Assembly (NCBI GenBank): GCA_015039465.1
Contig: MU129998.1
Location: forward strand, 88,123-145,968
Direction: 5' to 3'
Length of the DNA stretch: 57,846 nucleotides
Source: Phlegmacium glaucopus
Lineage: Eukaryota; Basidiomycota; Agaricomycetes; Agaricales; Cortinariaceae
The stretch's first letter is position 1, and every line of letters starts with the position of its first letter. The translations under genes and the position numbers were made by a program. Under the pieces are notes generated by a model. The model was not told where the DNA came from and did not search any database. It saw only the letters and a program-made list of their open reading frames with translations. Below, piece by piece: positions 33,982 through 46,808 of this stretch.

Positions 33982-36465
33982 ATGGCGATATTGCCGAAGA
34001 CATTGTTTTCTTACCCACATGGCAGGTACTCAAGTAAACGCACGCAGCAACAGAGCTTTTCAAGAGCCATTCCTCCCGTGACCACGATATTGTCCAATCT
34101 TGCTGGCCCTTATGTCACCACAGCTCAACTTGCAATATCCCTGGCTGGTATCCTTTTGAGTTATGGAATCTACAAGATATCTACTTTCATACACGACGAA
34201 GTGACTTCTCCATCGCGCGACATTCCCGGACCCCCGAGCCCTAGTTTTCTATATGGAAATTTCAAAGAACTCTTGGAACCGGTGGGTCCAAAAGTTCATA
34301 CGGGCCATTGAACGGTGATGGATACCTTCCGAATAGTATGATTCCGCGCTGCAGGAAGATTGGCTCAACAAATATGGAACGACAATCCAATTCAAAGGAC
34401 TGCTCGGAGTGCGTTGATCATTATCGACCAGTGCAAAATGACTGAACAACTTATTTCGTTTCTAAAGACATCTCGTCTTCTGACTACCGATCTCAAGGCA
34501 ATCAACTACATACTTTTCAATAGTTATGACTATCCGAAACCCGATGCGATCAATTACGCCATTCGTCAACTGTTTGGAAATGGTGCGTTTCCTGGTGTGA
34601 ATCGTGACATATTTTCTCATTGAGATTATATAAAGGAATTCTAGCTGTCGAAGGAGATGTCCATAAATATCAGGTATGCATCTTTATTAAAGAGGTGTCG
34701 AATTGTTTTCTAATACTGCAGTAGCGGAAAGTTTTGGTCAGTTCTGCTGCGTTACTTTGGCGTTATATGACTGATGGTTAAATAGAATCCAGCATTCGGA
34801 CCACAACAGATACGGGATCTGACCGTAATCTTCTTAGAAAAGGCACTCGAGGTCAATATTTCACTTAATCGAGCGTGTATAATTCGTAATTTTGAAACGT
34901 TTTATAGCTACGTGACATCTGGAGCACAGAAATTGTCAAGCATGATGGTGTGGCTCCCATCGAGTGCCTTTCATGGATGAGTCGAACAACTCTCGATATC
35001 ATCGGTCTTGCAGGTAAAATCATCCCATCCCGCGCACGATCGCATTGCTTTCATTTAAACTAAAATCCCTAGGATTCAATTATAAATTCAATGCACTGAC
35101 CAGCGACCCCGAGAAAAATGAACTTATGAAATCGTTTTCATGGATATTCAAGACGGGAGAGAAACCATCTATTATTCCGATGATCAGAGCGATGTGCCCT
35201 CCTCTGCTTTTCTTAGTTCGTATCAGGATTCCTCTCTAGCCCATTTTCACCCTCTAATTTGCATTGGATTACAGCCAGCACCAAATGACGCTGCGACGAA
35301 AAGGGCTTCTGCTGTAATGGGCCGTATCGGATCTGATCTTCTGAAGCAAAGTAAAGCGTCCCTTGAAGACGATAAAAGTAGTAAATCGTCGGGTTGTAAA
35401 GACATTCTTTCGCTATTGGTTCAAACCAATACCATGCAAGACCTACCGGAAGCGCAACGGATGACGGATGAAGATGTGCTGTCTCGTGTATAAATCCATA
35501 AATCCCATTCTGGGCCGATGTATTTACTCAATATACTCGCAGAGATCCCTACTTTCCTTATCGCTGGTCACGAAACAACAAGGTACACACGTCCGTTCCT
35601 CATATATTCTGCAATCCGAAGTTAACTTCGATATAGCACCGCGATGACATGGGCCTTATATGCTCTAACGCAAAATAAACAGGTACAAACCAAACTTCGT
35701 CAAGAAGTATCCGATATATCTACCGATAATCCAACAATGGACGAATTGAATGCATTGCCTTATCTAGACGCCGTTGTACGCGAAAGTTTGCGTCTTTATC
35801 CGCCGGTTTCTGGCGCTCCGCGAGCCGCTAACAAGGATGATTGCATCCCTCTTAGCCAGCCGTTCACTGACAGGAAAGGGATTGTCCGTAATGAAATTCG
35901 GTTGGCCTTTGATTCAATTTTGATGCCATTATATTCTGACCTTACGTTTCTCTGAGATAGGATCAGAAAGGGTCAATCGATTGTGGTACCTATTGTCCTC
36001 GTCAACGGAGATAAATCGATATGGGGCGCAGATTCCACAGAGTTCAAGTTAATTTCGTCGTCAACTTTCGTTCTCAATTGTCTTCTAACCGGTTTTCTTT
36101 TCAGACCCGAGCGTTGAGCGAATCTTCCGGATGTTGCGGCATCTGTTCCTGGAGTCTGGGCAAATACGATGACATTTATTGGTGGTCCCCGAGCTTGTAT
36201 CGGTTATCGATTTTCACTTTTGGAGTGAGTCTTATGTTTCTCCGCTCATATTTCGTCAATGTCGGGTTCTAAATTTTTGTTTCCTTTGCGTCTCAATAGA
36301 ACCAAAGCCTTGCTGTTCACGCTCGTTCGTGCTTTTGAATTTGACCTTGCGGTTTCCGCTAAAGATATAGCAACGAAACCAACTGGTATTCTGCGTCCTA
36401 TACTGCTCACGGAAAATAATTCGAATAAGATGCCGCTTCTTGTGTGGCCCGTCTCCAACTTGTAA
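33982..36465 (+). pseudogene. Cytochrome P450, single nonsense codon before the heme loop
   Basis: Exon for exon homologue of the minus-strand P450. Exons: 33982-34281, 34355-34408, 34468-34571, 34625-34673, 34786-34851, 34908-35013, 35073-35215, 35275-35487, 35545-35582, 35637-35900, 35961-36047, 36105-36224, 36300-36465. All splice phases are intact, and the I-helix reads AGHETT. Lesions: the Trp codon of PERW is TGA (36115-36117), which would end the protein before the heme-binding region [10 protein letters not shown]. The start codon used in the sister gene is GTG here, leaving only an ATG 31 codons upstream. The downstream exons are otherwise open to TAA at 36463-36465. A recently disabled paralog, or readthrough/assembly error if re-sequenc­ing disagrees. 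Confidence 0.87.
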
Positions 36466-36765
36466 CATCTGCTGGCTGCCTCACAATATTTTTTATTTAT
36501 CATAAAGTTTACAAATATGCATGGTACTGTGTATCAAGTTAATTTGACCCCGAGATTTAAGAAAATTGTTCATCCAAATCCCTTTGTGATTAGACATACA
36601 GGGTAACAAGTAACTATAGATACATAGTGATTGTCAAGGGTTCTGTAAGTGTAACCCTCCATGGGTCAGGGGTTGGATACACAGGGGTAGGGGTAGGGTT
36701 GGATTTTGTCAACAAACCCTTGGTTACTAATAGGCATTGCCCACCAAGTTGATTGATAAGCAAAA
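36466..36765. repeat. Spacer with a decayed hAT-like end
   Basis: 36626-36715 starts TAGTGATTGTCAAGGG and continues with AGGGGTAGGGGTAGGG words, like the left end of the 27535-28080 element. No right end or target duplication found. Confidence 0.4.
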
Positions 36766-38043
36766 ATGTTTCCTCCTTCCACCACACAATCTGGGGACGC
36801 GTCAATACGCGCAACAGACAACGATGCGGCTACAGCAAGACTCTCTGCAACTCAAAAACAATATTTACACGATCCCTTTGTAAAATTTCTAGTTCCTCGT
36901 GCCCATTTACTTCCTCCCCGCCCGCCACTTATCAATGTTGGCACATATGTTAGATCTGCAGGGATAGACACCCTAGTTGATCAATGACTGCAGAGCTCAG
37001 CCGCGGCATTGTCAAATTGTGAGCCTCGGTTCAGGAAGTGACACGAGGTTCTGGCGCATCGCAGCACGTTGATTATATATTGCTTTCTCCAAAAAACTCT
37101 CAGTTAAATGGGGTTGTTCCTTGATAGGCTGGCCCTCTAAATGACAATCTGCAAAAATTTGTTGAAATTGACTTCCCAGAAATTACGACCAAGAAAGCCA
37201 TGGCAATTCGAAGGCACAAGGAACTCATCAGCAGTCTCGGAGACTCTAGTAGGGTCTCTTTGGGTGAGCCAAGCTGCAAGCCCGTTCGTTGGCTATGCTT
37301 AATGGTGTAGCGCAGGGCGGGACTGCTTTGCATTCACAAAGATATCATCTTCTTCCCGCAGACCTTCGACTCCCACCTTCAGAGGTACTTGAACCTATGT
37401 TTTCCTCCTCGATAGAAGCTGCTGCACAAAGTTCAATTCTTGATCCCTCATTGCCTACCTTGCTTCTCTTCGAATGCGTCCTTGCCTACATATCTCCATC
37501 TGCTTCATCGCGCCTTCTTGATTGGTTTATCAAATTCATCCAAAGAAGTCCAACCGGAGTTTTAGGATGCGTAGTATATGAAATGTTCGGTTCTCAATGA
37601 TTCATTTGGACGCGTCATGGTCAAAAATCTGAAGGTACAACCTCCCCAATCGTTTCTCATATACCCAGTGCTTTGCAATAACGGTATATCTAGGAGAGGA
37701 ATATCTCCATACCAGGCGTAGGGCCTTATCCAGATGAACAGAGTCTTACAAAGTTACAAGCAGATTTTTAAATGTTGGTTTCACTGCCGCTCGCTCTCTC
37801 ACACTTAAAGAGATTAGACGAGCGTACATTGAAACATCAGAGCTTGAGAGGTACTCATATGACATTGGCTACGCAAGGCATCGCGCTGATTGATATCTTT
37901 GGTAGAATTTCCAAGTTGGAATTCTTGGACGAGATAGAGGAACTTGACTTGATCCTGGTCCATTATGCTATGTCTTGGGAATTATTCTTAGAAACTTCAA
38001 GTACGACGTGGGGTGCTTGGGGGTTGACACGGAAACGAGAATA
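36766..38043 (+). pseudogene. Leucine carboxyl methyltransferase 1 (LCMT1/PPM1-like), decayed
   Basis: Recognisable LCMT1 segments occur in order: LINVGTYVRSAGIDTLVDQ, IVSLGSGSDTRFWRIA (SAM-binding), FVEIDFPEITTKKAMAIRRH, GGTALHSQRYHLLPADLR, LPTLLLFECVLAYISPS, VVYEMFG, DSFGRVMVKNLK, and LEFLDEIEELDLILVHYAMSW near the end. The intact enzyme methylates the C-terminal leucine of the PP2A catalytic subunit. Lesions: TGA at 36985-36987 where Trp is expected after VDQ, a frame change before the SAM motif, an extra T in the MFG-LNDSFG junction (about 37595), and another at the T-run near 37767. Two are at homopolymers and could be assembly errors, but four lesions make a pseudogene more likely. Confidence 0.85.
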
Positions 38044-38220
38044 AATGGTAGACCAGCATGAAGGAGCGATTTGTGAACAAACAAGAAATGTGTATTGTGT
38101 AACAGTAACAATGATTGTTAAAAATACATTCAAGAAATATCTAGGCTGGAACCCATAATATCTAACTTATCTATATATGCTGGAACCATGTATGTATTTC
38201 TTTACTGAGGCCGGCAAGCT
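38044..38220. other. Convergent 3' intergenic region
   Basis: Short gap between the LCMT1 relic and the 3' end of the minus-strand PEP-mutase-family gene; nothing recognised. Confidence 0.5.
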
Positions 38221-39733
38221 TCAGATTTCATGGAATGCAGTCCCACCCGCATGCGCATCTAAACTAATGATCTCGTTAAGACCTAAAACATAAAATCAGC
38301 CTGGTAGCAAGAGATTTGCCATTGTTAAAGAACAGCTGACCCATTACTTCGAAGAAGGCCTTGGGATCCATTCCTTTGGCAGATGAGAAGTCGGTTCCGG
38401 TCTTTTTGAGTAAATGCATCGCAGCTCGGACAGCGTGCATCATAGCAACGCAGGAGACCAATGAAAAAACTTGAAATCGGGCACATTAATCGTTGCCAAA
38501 AGCAAGGAAGAAAAAAAGCCGTACTGATGATTTTGGCGCCCATTGTCTCGGCCTCTTTGTAGGTAAATGATGGTGTGAGGCCCCCAGAAATAACATTTAC
38601 GAGGACCTGTAATTGCAGATCAGTGGTGTGATTTATAATATACTGACGCGGAGTTACTAACAGGCTTTGGTGCAAGTGCTTCTACAGTGGATCTGAGAAG
38701 CTCTTCTGTCTTCACACCCTCGATGAAACAAACATCAGCGCCAGCATCAGCTGCAAGTTTTAGTCGGGTGATAGCTTCATCCATGCCCAGAACTTGAGCA
38801 GAGTCAGTTCGGCCAATAATAACCTGTCAACGACGTAAAAAAACTGATCAGGAAAAAAAAACCAAAACCTCTCCATACAAAGTCTGAGCCCCCAGGTATC
38901 GAGTCCCGCGCATTGACAGCTGCTCGGATTCTGGTCAAAAACTCTTCCCGTGAGACAACCTGCTTGCCCATCAGGTGCCCACAACGTTTGGTCTGGACCT
39001 GATCTTCGATATGTAGGGCTGCCACGCCAGCTCTGGCGTATTGTGTGACTGTGCGAGCAACATTGACGGGTCCACCGAACCTATGATAAGCAATTTTGGT
39101 GAGATATGGATAACATTCTAAACTTGGATGAATTATGAGACTATACCCTGTATCGGCGTCTGCAATCACTGGAACACTAGGGTCCAGACTACAGACCATT
39201 TGAGCGGCCTGTTGGCAAATATTTAAGTAAAATTGGACTATAACAAATGTTAATTTAAGGAACATACCTGGACGAAATCGTTCATTGTTGCAACTGCGAG
39301 GTCAGGTTGGCCAAGGCGGGAAGCAGTGGTCGCAGCACCACTAAGAGAAGAATACTAAGCCAAAAGCATATATGACCCCTTTCTAGATCAATACCTTTGA
39401 TACATGCAGGTAAAGCCCGCTTCGAGAGCACATCGTGCACTGATGCCGTCGCATATACCTGGGGCAACCTTTTGAAATGAATTCTAGATCAGCTGATGTT
39501 CCCTTTGAAAAAGTTCTTATACCTACAACGATGCCAGGCCTCGCAAGCATTTGTCGGAGGCGGGTAGCAGGATTGGGAGAAAGAGGACCTTCTAGGTACT
39601 TCTTTGGGTCTAGGCGTGGGTTGTAGTAGACACCACTGCGATGTTGGGTCTCCTTGAACGCATCTATAGAAGGCATTGGAGCAACGGTTTCAGATTTTTC
39701 AACGCCGTTGGAGAAATAGTCGACACCAGGCAT
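38221..39733 (-). CDS. Isocitrate lyase/PEP mutase superfamily enzyme
   Basis: Nine exons on the minus strand: 39733-39527, 39468-39395, 39340-39268, 39208-39147, 39080-38879, 38823-38662, 38606-38525, 38469-38341, 38282-38221. Frame is continuous to TGA, giving 350 residues. The fold's metal/substrate motif DADTGFGG is at 135-142 and the catalytic loop KRCGH at 170-174, with EDQ (164-166) before it and GRTDSA after it. Superfamily members cleave or rearrange C-C or P-C bonds of 2-oxo or 2-hydroxy acids (oxaloacetate hydrolase, 2-methylisocitrate lyase, carboxyvinyl-phosphonate mutase). The length is near that of the PEPM/OAH-like class and shorter than true isocitrate lyase. Exact reaction not predictable. 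All motifs are intact; probably functional. Confidence 0.9.
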
Positions 39734-41299
39734 GATGGGAGTAAATAAATGTGGTTAGGATTGGATGCAAGGAAAGAGATGATGGGGAGACTTTGAGGCA
39801 AACTACTGCTCGGTTTTAAGGGAATTAAGGGATAAGTCCAGAGTAATTCGTATCGGTCGATTAGTAACGAATATCCATAAGACCGGAAGAGTCTGCGAGA
39901 ATTTTATCATTGTCTTGGCTGCGGTGGGTGTTGCTCAACGGGAATTCCAATTCCTTAAAGGGAAAATATAGATAGGGAACGTATACACCGACACGCCAAG
40001 CAGATGGAAGTCCCATGAAAAGTGTTACAATACGCGGAAACTGCATGGGAATTAGGTTTGCTGTGGGTATGAGTCAACACCTCATTTCGATAGTTTCGCA
40101 AAAGGGCGCCCTTCCAGTTACGCGGAGGCAGAGGGAATAACTCTCCCACTTAAAAACCGCACTCGTCAGAGAGAACTCAGAGGTGGGTCCAAGGTAGGAG
40201 GAGCGGAGAGGCACCAAAAGATTCCGATACGAGGATGATGGTTTGACGTGACGTAAAGTCAAACTCGACTAAATCGAGACCACAGTGGATATTTTGGAAG
40301 CAGTGAGAACTTGGCTTCAAACGAATGAATTTGCTTGGCAAGGCAGGCTTTGATCGAGAGTTAATAGTCGCACGACTAATCTGTAGGATGGGTTCTTAAT
40401 TATATTTAAATACCGGTAAACGATTTTTTCCAATGCTGACCTTTTAATTTGTTGCACTTTAACAACAAAAATAGTGCATCTTCCACACACGTTGGAATTG
40501 AAAGGGTCTTCTATCACATAGGTATATTCGCGCACCTGGTAACGCCGCAGATGGCATCGTGTGAGGTCGAATAAAAGGACGAAAGCACATTGCCAACCGC
40601 AGCAACGAATATTCTAGTAACATCAAGGAGTCCAATCTACAACCCTGGGTGAAATCCGTGTCAGAAGTTTCAAGAAAAAATACAATGGGGGCGGGAAAAA
40701 TCAGAGAGAAGATACAGCTGGAAACCGCCGGGCTGGGTCATTCAGAAGCGCAGTGTTTGCGAAAACAACTGCCTTTTGTCAGGAGAACGTATAGTGATAC
40801 TGGAGTTTACATCTTTGAGCGATTAAAAGGGCTAAAAGACTCACATTCTTCATACTCTGACTTGGCGACTTGTATACAATGTGTGGATTATATAAAGAAC
40901 CTAGATTCTGGAGTTTTTTGACGTTTTCGATCGATGTGGAACTGTCACTGATTTGTGACCGTCGCGTAGATCATGTAAGCGGTCCTCCGTCGGAACCAGT
41001 CCCGGTTCGAGATGTCTACATACCCAGGCCAAGCGTCGGTGTCCAAAATAACCGGCTGTCGCAAAGACATATGTAGATAGGTGTAGATGCTTGTGCACAG
41101 TGGAGATAAAACAAATGTCTTAGTAATAAGCATGGTATCTCCGAGGATATCCTATTTAAAGAAGTGTAATACAAAAATGTCCGTCATGACATGGGTAATG
41201 TTTTTCTCAACCAAGAATTGAGCAATCAAAGTCAATAGTATATCGTCCCAGTCGTAAGTCCAGCTAAATAAAAAAGAGAGAGATAAGGTAAACTTTAAG
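39734..41299. other. No gene recognised
   Basis: Contains the promoter side of the PEP-mutase-family gene; ORFs on both strands are below 95 codons and lack coding features. Confidence 0.45.
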
Positions 41300-42790
41300 T
41301 TAGTGCCTTTTAGGCACCCCACGACCAGCCATGTTGATATTATCTGAATGCTGTTGGGACAGATACATTTGAGGTCCAGGTGTTTGCATTCTCATTATTG
41401 ACTGATCTAGAATCTGTCCCGACTGCACCTGAGATGAGTAGGGCTGAGGACTCGACGTTTTATTCCGGAGCTGAGAAGATCCAAGCACATTTCCACTATT
41501 TTGTCTAGCGTGTGCTTGGTGCTGCGGCGAATAAGGTCGCGGAGCCGGTGACTGACCACGGAATTCTGGTGAACCAAATGAATTGGAGCTATGTGGGCTG
41601 GCATAGTGCTGACTTCCTGAATTCGCGGTTTGTTGTTGCTGTGGTTTCTGAGAAGACGGCGAGGTAGGCGAGCTAGCTGCGCTCGTACATATCACTAGAA
41701 ACATAAGTCAGGCTTGGTGAGTAACTCCGCTCCTGCGGCCGATGAATGGGAGCTTCCCGAGTAACAGTACTAGCATTGTTGTGGTGATACAGCGACGGTG
41801 GTGAAGAAAGACTAAGTGACTGCTGAGAAACGAATCCTTGTTGCTGCTGGAAGATCATAGACGAGGAATTCAAGAGAGGTTCATGCATAGGGTCCATCCG
41901 TGATAAGTAGTTCGATATCTTGCTGAGTCAAATTGGGACCATGATTTAGATATGCATCGCAACTGGATGAAGAACAGGGGAAATATTGAGACTTATTTTG
42001 CATCGGCGAAACATTGTCGAAGACTCAGGGTCGTGGCCACGGATCGTTGGTCCCAGTCAAGCTCGTCCCAGTCACGCTGGTACATAACGGGGTCGTACAT
42101 GAGATCATTCTGCAACGACGAGAGAAAAGTATAGACGTTAATATAAAAGTTCGTATCGACAACAGGAGAACAGACCTGGTCAATACCCGCGATCTCAATG
42201 CCGGAGGGACAAGTTGAGCTTCCATCTGTTGTCCACCATAGGCATCCACTTTAGCACGGTCGCTATTGATTTTGCCGTGGTACACCTCGCTTAACAACGG
42301 CATTAAATTCTTGTGAAGCATTGGGGTGAAAAGCTCTGCATGAAGGGCGGGGTGGCCGAAACGTTTCTCAAGCCCTATTACTCTGAGCATCTCCTCGCTC
42401 CGAATGGACTTTGGCAACATGAATTTCCTCTTGGGGAGAAATAGTTGAAAGCGGGTAGGTAGGTGCGGTCGATATAGATTTTAAGGGCTAAAACGATGAA
42501 GATAGGGGGAACTGCGGAGAGCCATAGCAATGTGTGGAATCCGAATTGAAGTGCTAAAGAGAGGTAGACACAAAGTTATGGTCCAACATACTGAACTCAC
42601 TCAAAATCATCAGAGCCTGCATAAGGAAAACACAAAATAGCAGACGATTGATCACGACGTTCCAAATGCGCTGAAGGAATACAGGAATTGTAAGTGGTAA
42701 ACTCTGATGGAGCAAGGAAGACACATACCCCCAACATAACCAGATTTTCAAAGTCCGAAGATTACATAACAACTTTCTGACACGGTTCGG
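41300..42790 (-). pseudogene. CSC1/OSCA-like (DUF221) channel gene, 3' part, decayed
   Basis: Reading down the minus strand: a hydrophobic helix region (RIWNVVINRLLFCVFLMQALM; then FGFHTLLWLSAVPPIFIVLA), a cytosolic segment EKRFGHPALHAELFTPMLHK with LLSEVYHGKI and DAYGGQQMEAQL, then NDLMYDPVMYQRDWDELDW, and finally a Gln/Ser/Pro-rich tail. Order and wording match the C-terminal part of fungal stress-gated calcium-permeable channels. Frame changes occur near 42425, 42385 and 42200. The N-terminal two thirds are absent: the kinase gene starts at 42955 on the other strand. The Gln-rich tail exon (41704-41300) is still open. Judged a truncated pseudogene. Confidence 0.65.
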
Positions 42791-42933
42791 AGGGCGCGGT
42801 AAAAAACAGACTTCATATATCGTGATCCGTAGGGCACATCACATATATCGAAGTCTGACTAGGAGAGACTAGCCAGTACCCACAAACTGAACGAGTCACG
42901 CGTGTTGGACGGTCCACCATCTTTTCCATTTAA

Positions 42934-44369
<1,436 letters not shown>

Positions 44370-44581
44370 ACTCTTCACACGTCCTCAAGACGAGTTGTGG
44401 CTTGGCTTTCGATCACTGTCAGAGGGCGCAGCGTGCTGCTCGGAAAGCGCTGGTACTATTGTCGAAGCACCTCGCAAAACGGCGCATGGTTGATCTAGTT
44501 GGATAGTTTCTAGAATACACTTAGTTTTTGCTACGGATCATCAAAGGACAGGTAATGTAAGTGGATCTTAGTTTGGCCAGT
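44370..44581. other. Convergent intergenic region
   Basis: Between the kinase and HNH-like copy 2; no feature beyond 3' UTRs. Confidence 0.5.
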
Positions 44582-45969
44582 TTAGTCCGAATCTTCATCA
44601 TAGGTAGCTAACGGGTGCTTCCTCAGTGGCGTGTTTCCCGGACAAAAATACAAATGACTAAACTTACCTGCCATTTTTTGCCTCACGAGGTAAGCATGCA
44701 CATGTGAACCTAGCGGGGTCGACCATTTCGGGTCACTTGGATCCATCTCGTTATCGAAGACGCCAAGTTCTTCCATGAAAAGTTCAATCTCCTGCTCTCG
44801 GTAATCTTCCAAGACGTCGCCACGGCAGACACTGACAGCAAGACACTCATTGAAATGCAAACGTAGAAACCGATCACTAGGTCGATAGGGTCCATCGATA
44901 AGGGTGAGATGGCTTTTCAAAGGTGCACCACCATTCAAGTTTTCCAAACCCTCAAATGCGATGATGCGATAATTGTCCTGTACGTCAATCAATGGATACC
45001 ACAGATCAACATCCCAAAAAGGTGAATACATACATCAACGTCGATGCCGAGTTTGTTTTCCCAAAAGAGGGCAACAATGTCCTTACGACCTGATACGATA
45101 TTTTGGATAACCATCAATTCACTTAAATCGCATGCGTCGGGATTCACATAGTACTTAGACTCCAGCGTATAGTCATTCGAAAGCTTATTAGCGAAAATGA
45201 ATATAAACATCTAGATGCGATGATTTGAAATATTGAACCACTTGCCTTATAACCTAAGAAAGGCGGAAATACCCATGTTGCGACCAGGGGATCAGATTCA
45301 CAGCTTGTCACGACGCCAGAAAAAATGCATTGGCGATCTCTATCAAAGGCTTGTTGAATGAGAAAGGGAGCCAAGGACGCCTGCTCCCCATCAGAGAGAG
45401 AAAAACAAATTCCATGCAACAGTGAGGTACCTTGGCAGAGAGTGATGGACTATTTTTTTTCATTGCGCGCTCCATACCCGCAAACGAATAAAACGGATCG
45501 AAGTAAGTGTAAAGTCTGGGGTCTCCTGGATGTCAAGCCAAGTTCACCTAGTTATGATGGTGCACAGAGAGTAGCCTTACCTGCAGTATATAAGCCATAG
45601 TCTCCAGGAGCAATGATGTCTTGAGATTCTCGCGACAACGCAGCGCCATATTTCTGGACAGAATATGTCATCACGTAATTAGGTCGAACCTCGACAGGGA
45701 AGAGAGCAAACGTCTCGGCTTCCTCCCAACTACAAGACGAAGCTTGGTACAGAACGGCGTTGGTTATCCAACGATATGCTGTTGAAACTGTGATTGGAGA
45801 GTCACTACTAACACGCCAGCCTGGATATGTATTTGAGGACGACTTTGGATAATGTTAAACGTCAAAACAACTAACCTAAGGCCAGGTTCCTCTCCTCAGT
45901 GCACCAAATGAAGACATTGCGGTGTTGTCGAGTAGATTTTTTGGACAAGACGTGCGTGGGTTGGTACAT
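44582..45969 (-). CDS. HNH-like family protein, copy 2 (intact)
   Basis: Six exons: 45969-45876, 45820-45581, 45525-45431, 45380-45246, 45210-45034, 44977-44582; 378 residues with no stop. The start MYQPTHVLSKKSTRQHRN is followed by a beta-rich region (PITVSTAYRWITNAVLYQ). Then comes AFDRDRQCIFSG with LVATWVFPPFLGYK, which resembles the first half of fungal HNH-nuclease domains (RD..RC..TG...AH..P) but lacks the expected His. Later WENKLGIDVDDNYRIIAF and RLHFNECLAVSVCRGD continue the pattern. The fourth intron has a GC donor (GCAAGT). Tandem paralog of 46809-48191. Nuclease activity is doubtful; the family recurs in Agaricomycetes genomes. Confidence 0.72.
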
Positions 45970-46808
45970 AGCCAATACATAGCAGTGGTGGTTGTGTTTG
46001 AGAAAAAGGCAAGTTACAAATGTTACAACATATTGTCAAACATGTTATGATCGATCTGATTTACTTTTTGATAAGCCTTTCCTTACCTCTTTCCTTGCCC
46101 TTTCATCCTTGTCCTCAATTCTCCTTAGTTCAATATATTTTTACCCTACTTTATGCATGGAATACTTGCCTGAAGCTGATCCTAAAATTGACTCTTACAG
46201 AAATGAATCTGAAAGGAACATTCACATATCATCGGTGGGTTGGGCACAAGGGGAAGTTTCTTGGAAGCCGGGATCGTTACACGCCATTGTTCTCCATAGG
46301 CGCCAGCTTCCAAACGGGCGTTAGCCATCTCTCAATCGTCTGAAGCTCAGGAGGTCTTTCAAACTCCGAATGGCTTCGTCAGCATAATTTCGGGCAAATT
46401 TTGTCACTATTTACTTTCGCTTGTGCCCATGCCGCTCCCTTATGTCGGCGAACTTTGCAACGAGACGGATAGGATATGAATGGTAATGGAAAGCAAAGGG
46501 AGACCCACAAGGTGCATCGCAGAGCGAGTCGCGCTTCCTTTTCACACTCACTCATGTCTTTCCCATATAACAGGCCCACAACCAACTCGACCCCCACATG
46601 GATCTGCCCGTACACAAACGCTAACGCCACATCGACACCAAACACAGCCAATGACGCCAACACTATGTCAATCCGCCCCGACCCAACCAGCCCATCGCCA
46701 AGGCCGTGCCACCGTAATTTATGTTCGCATACTAAGCAGCTCTGAGTCTGACTCAACAAGATAATGTGACTACATCATCAAAGGACAAGTAATGCAAGTT
46801 TGGCCTGT
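45970..46808. other. Upstream region of copy 2; no separate gene
   Basis: About 46010-46160 resembles 48200-48310 in front of copy 3 (shared GATCTGATTT..CTTTTTGATAA and TTCAATATATTT words), so promoter sequence was duplicated with the gene. The ORFs at 46379-46764 overlap each other on opposite strands and look like chance. Confidence 0.5.

Noticed and set aside
34572..34624. Apparent in-frame stop (SH-TGA) in exon 3 of the plus-strand P450
   Set aside because: The segment is an intron (GTTTGG...TTGAG, 53 bp). The sister gene has a 48-bp intron at the same phase and the joined reading is the normal P450 sequence.
44582..44700. Possible last intron (GGTAAGTTTAG...) in HNH-like copies 2 and 3
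   Set aside because: Splicing would change the frame and end the protein after a few residues differently in each copy; the read-through frame is open and similar in both, so no intron was called.
46379..46764. Overlapping ORFs on both strands between the HNH-like genes
   Set aside because: Composition-driven frames rich in Pro/Thr/Ser with no splice sites or homologous frame upstream of copy 3.
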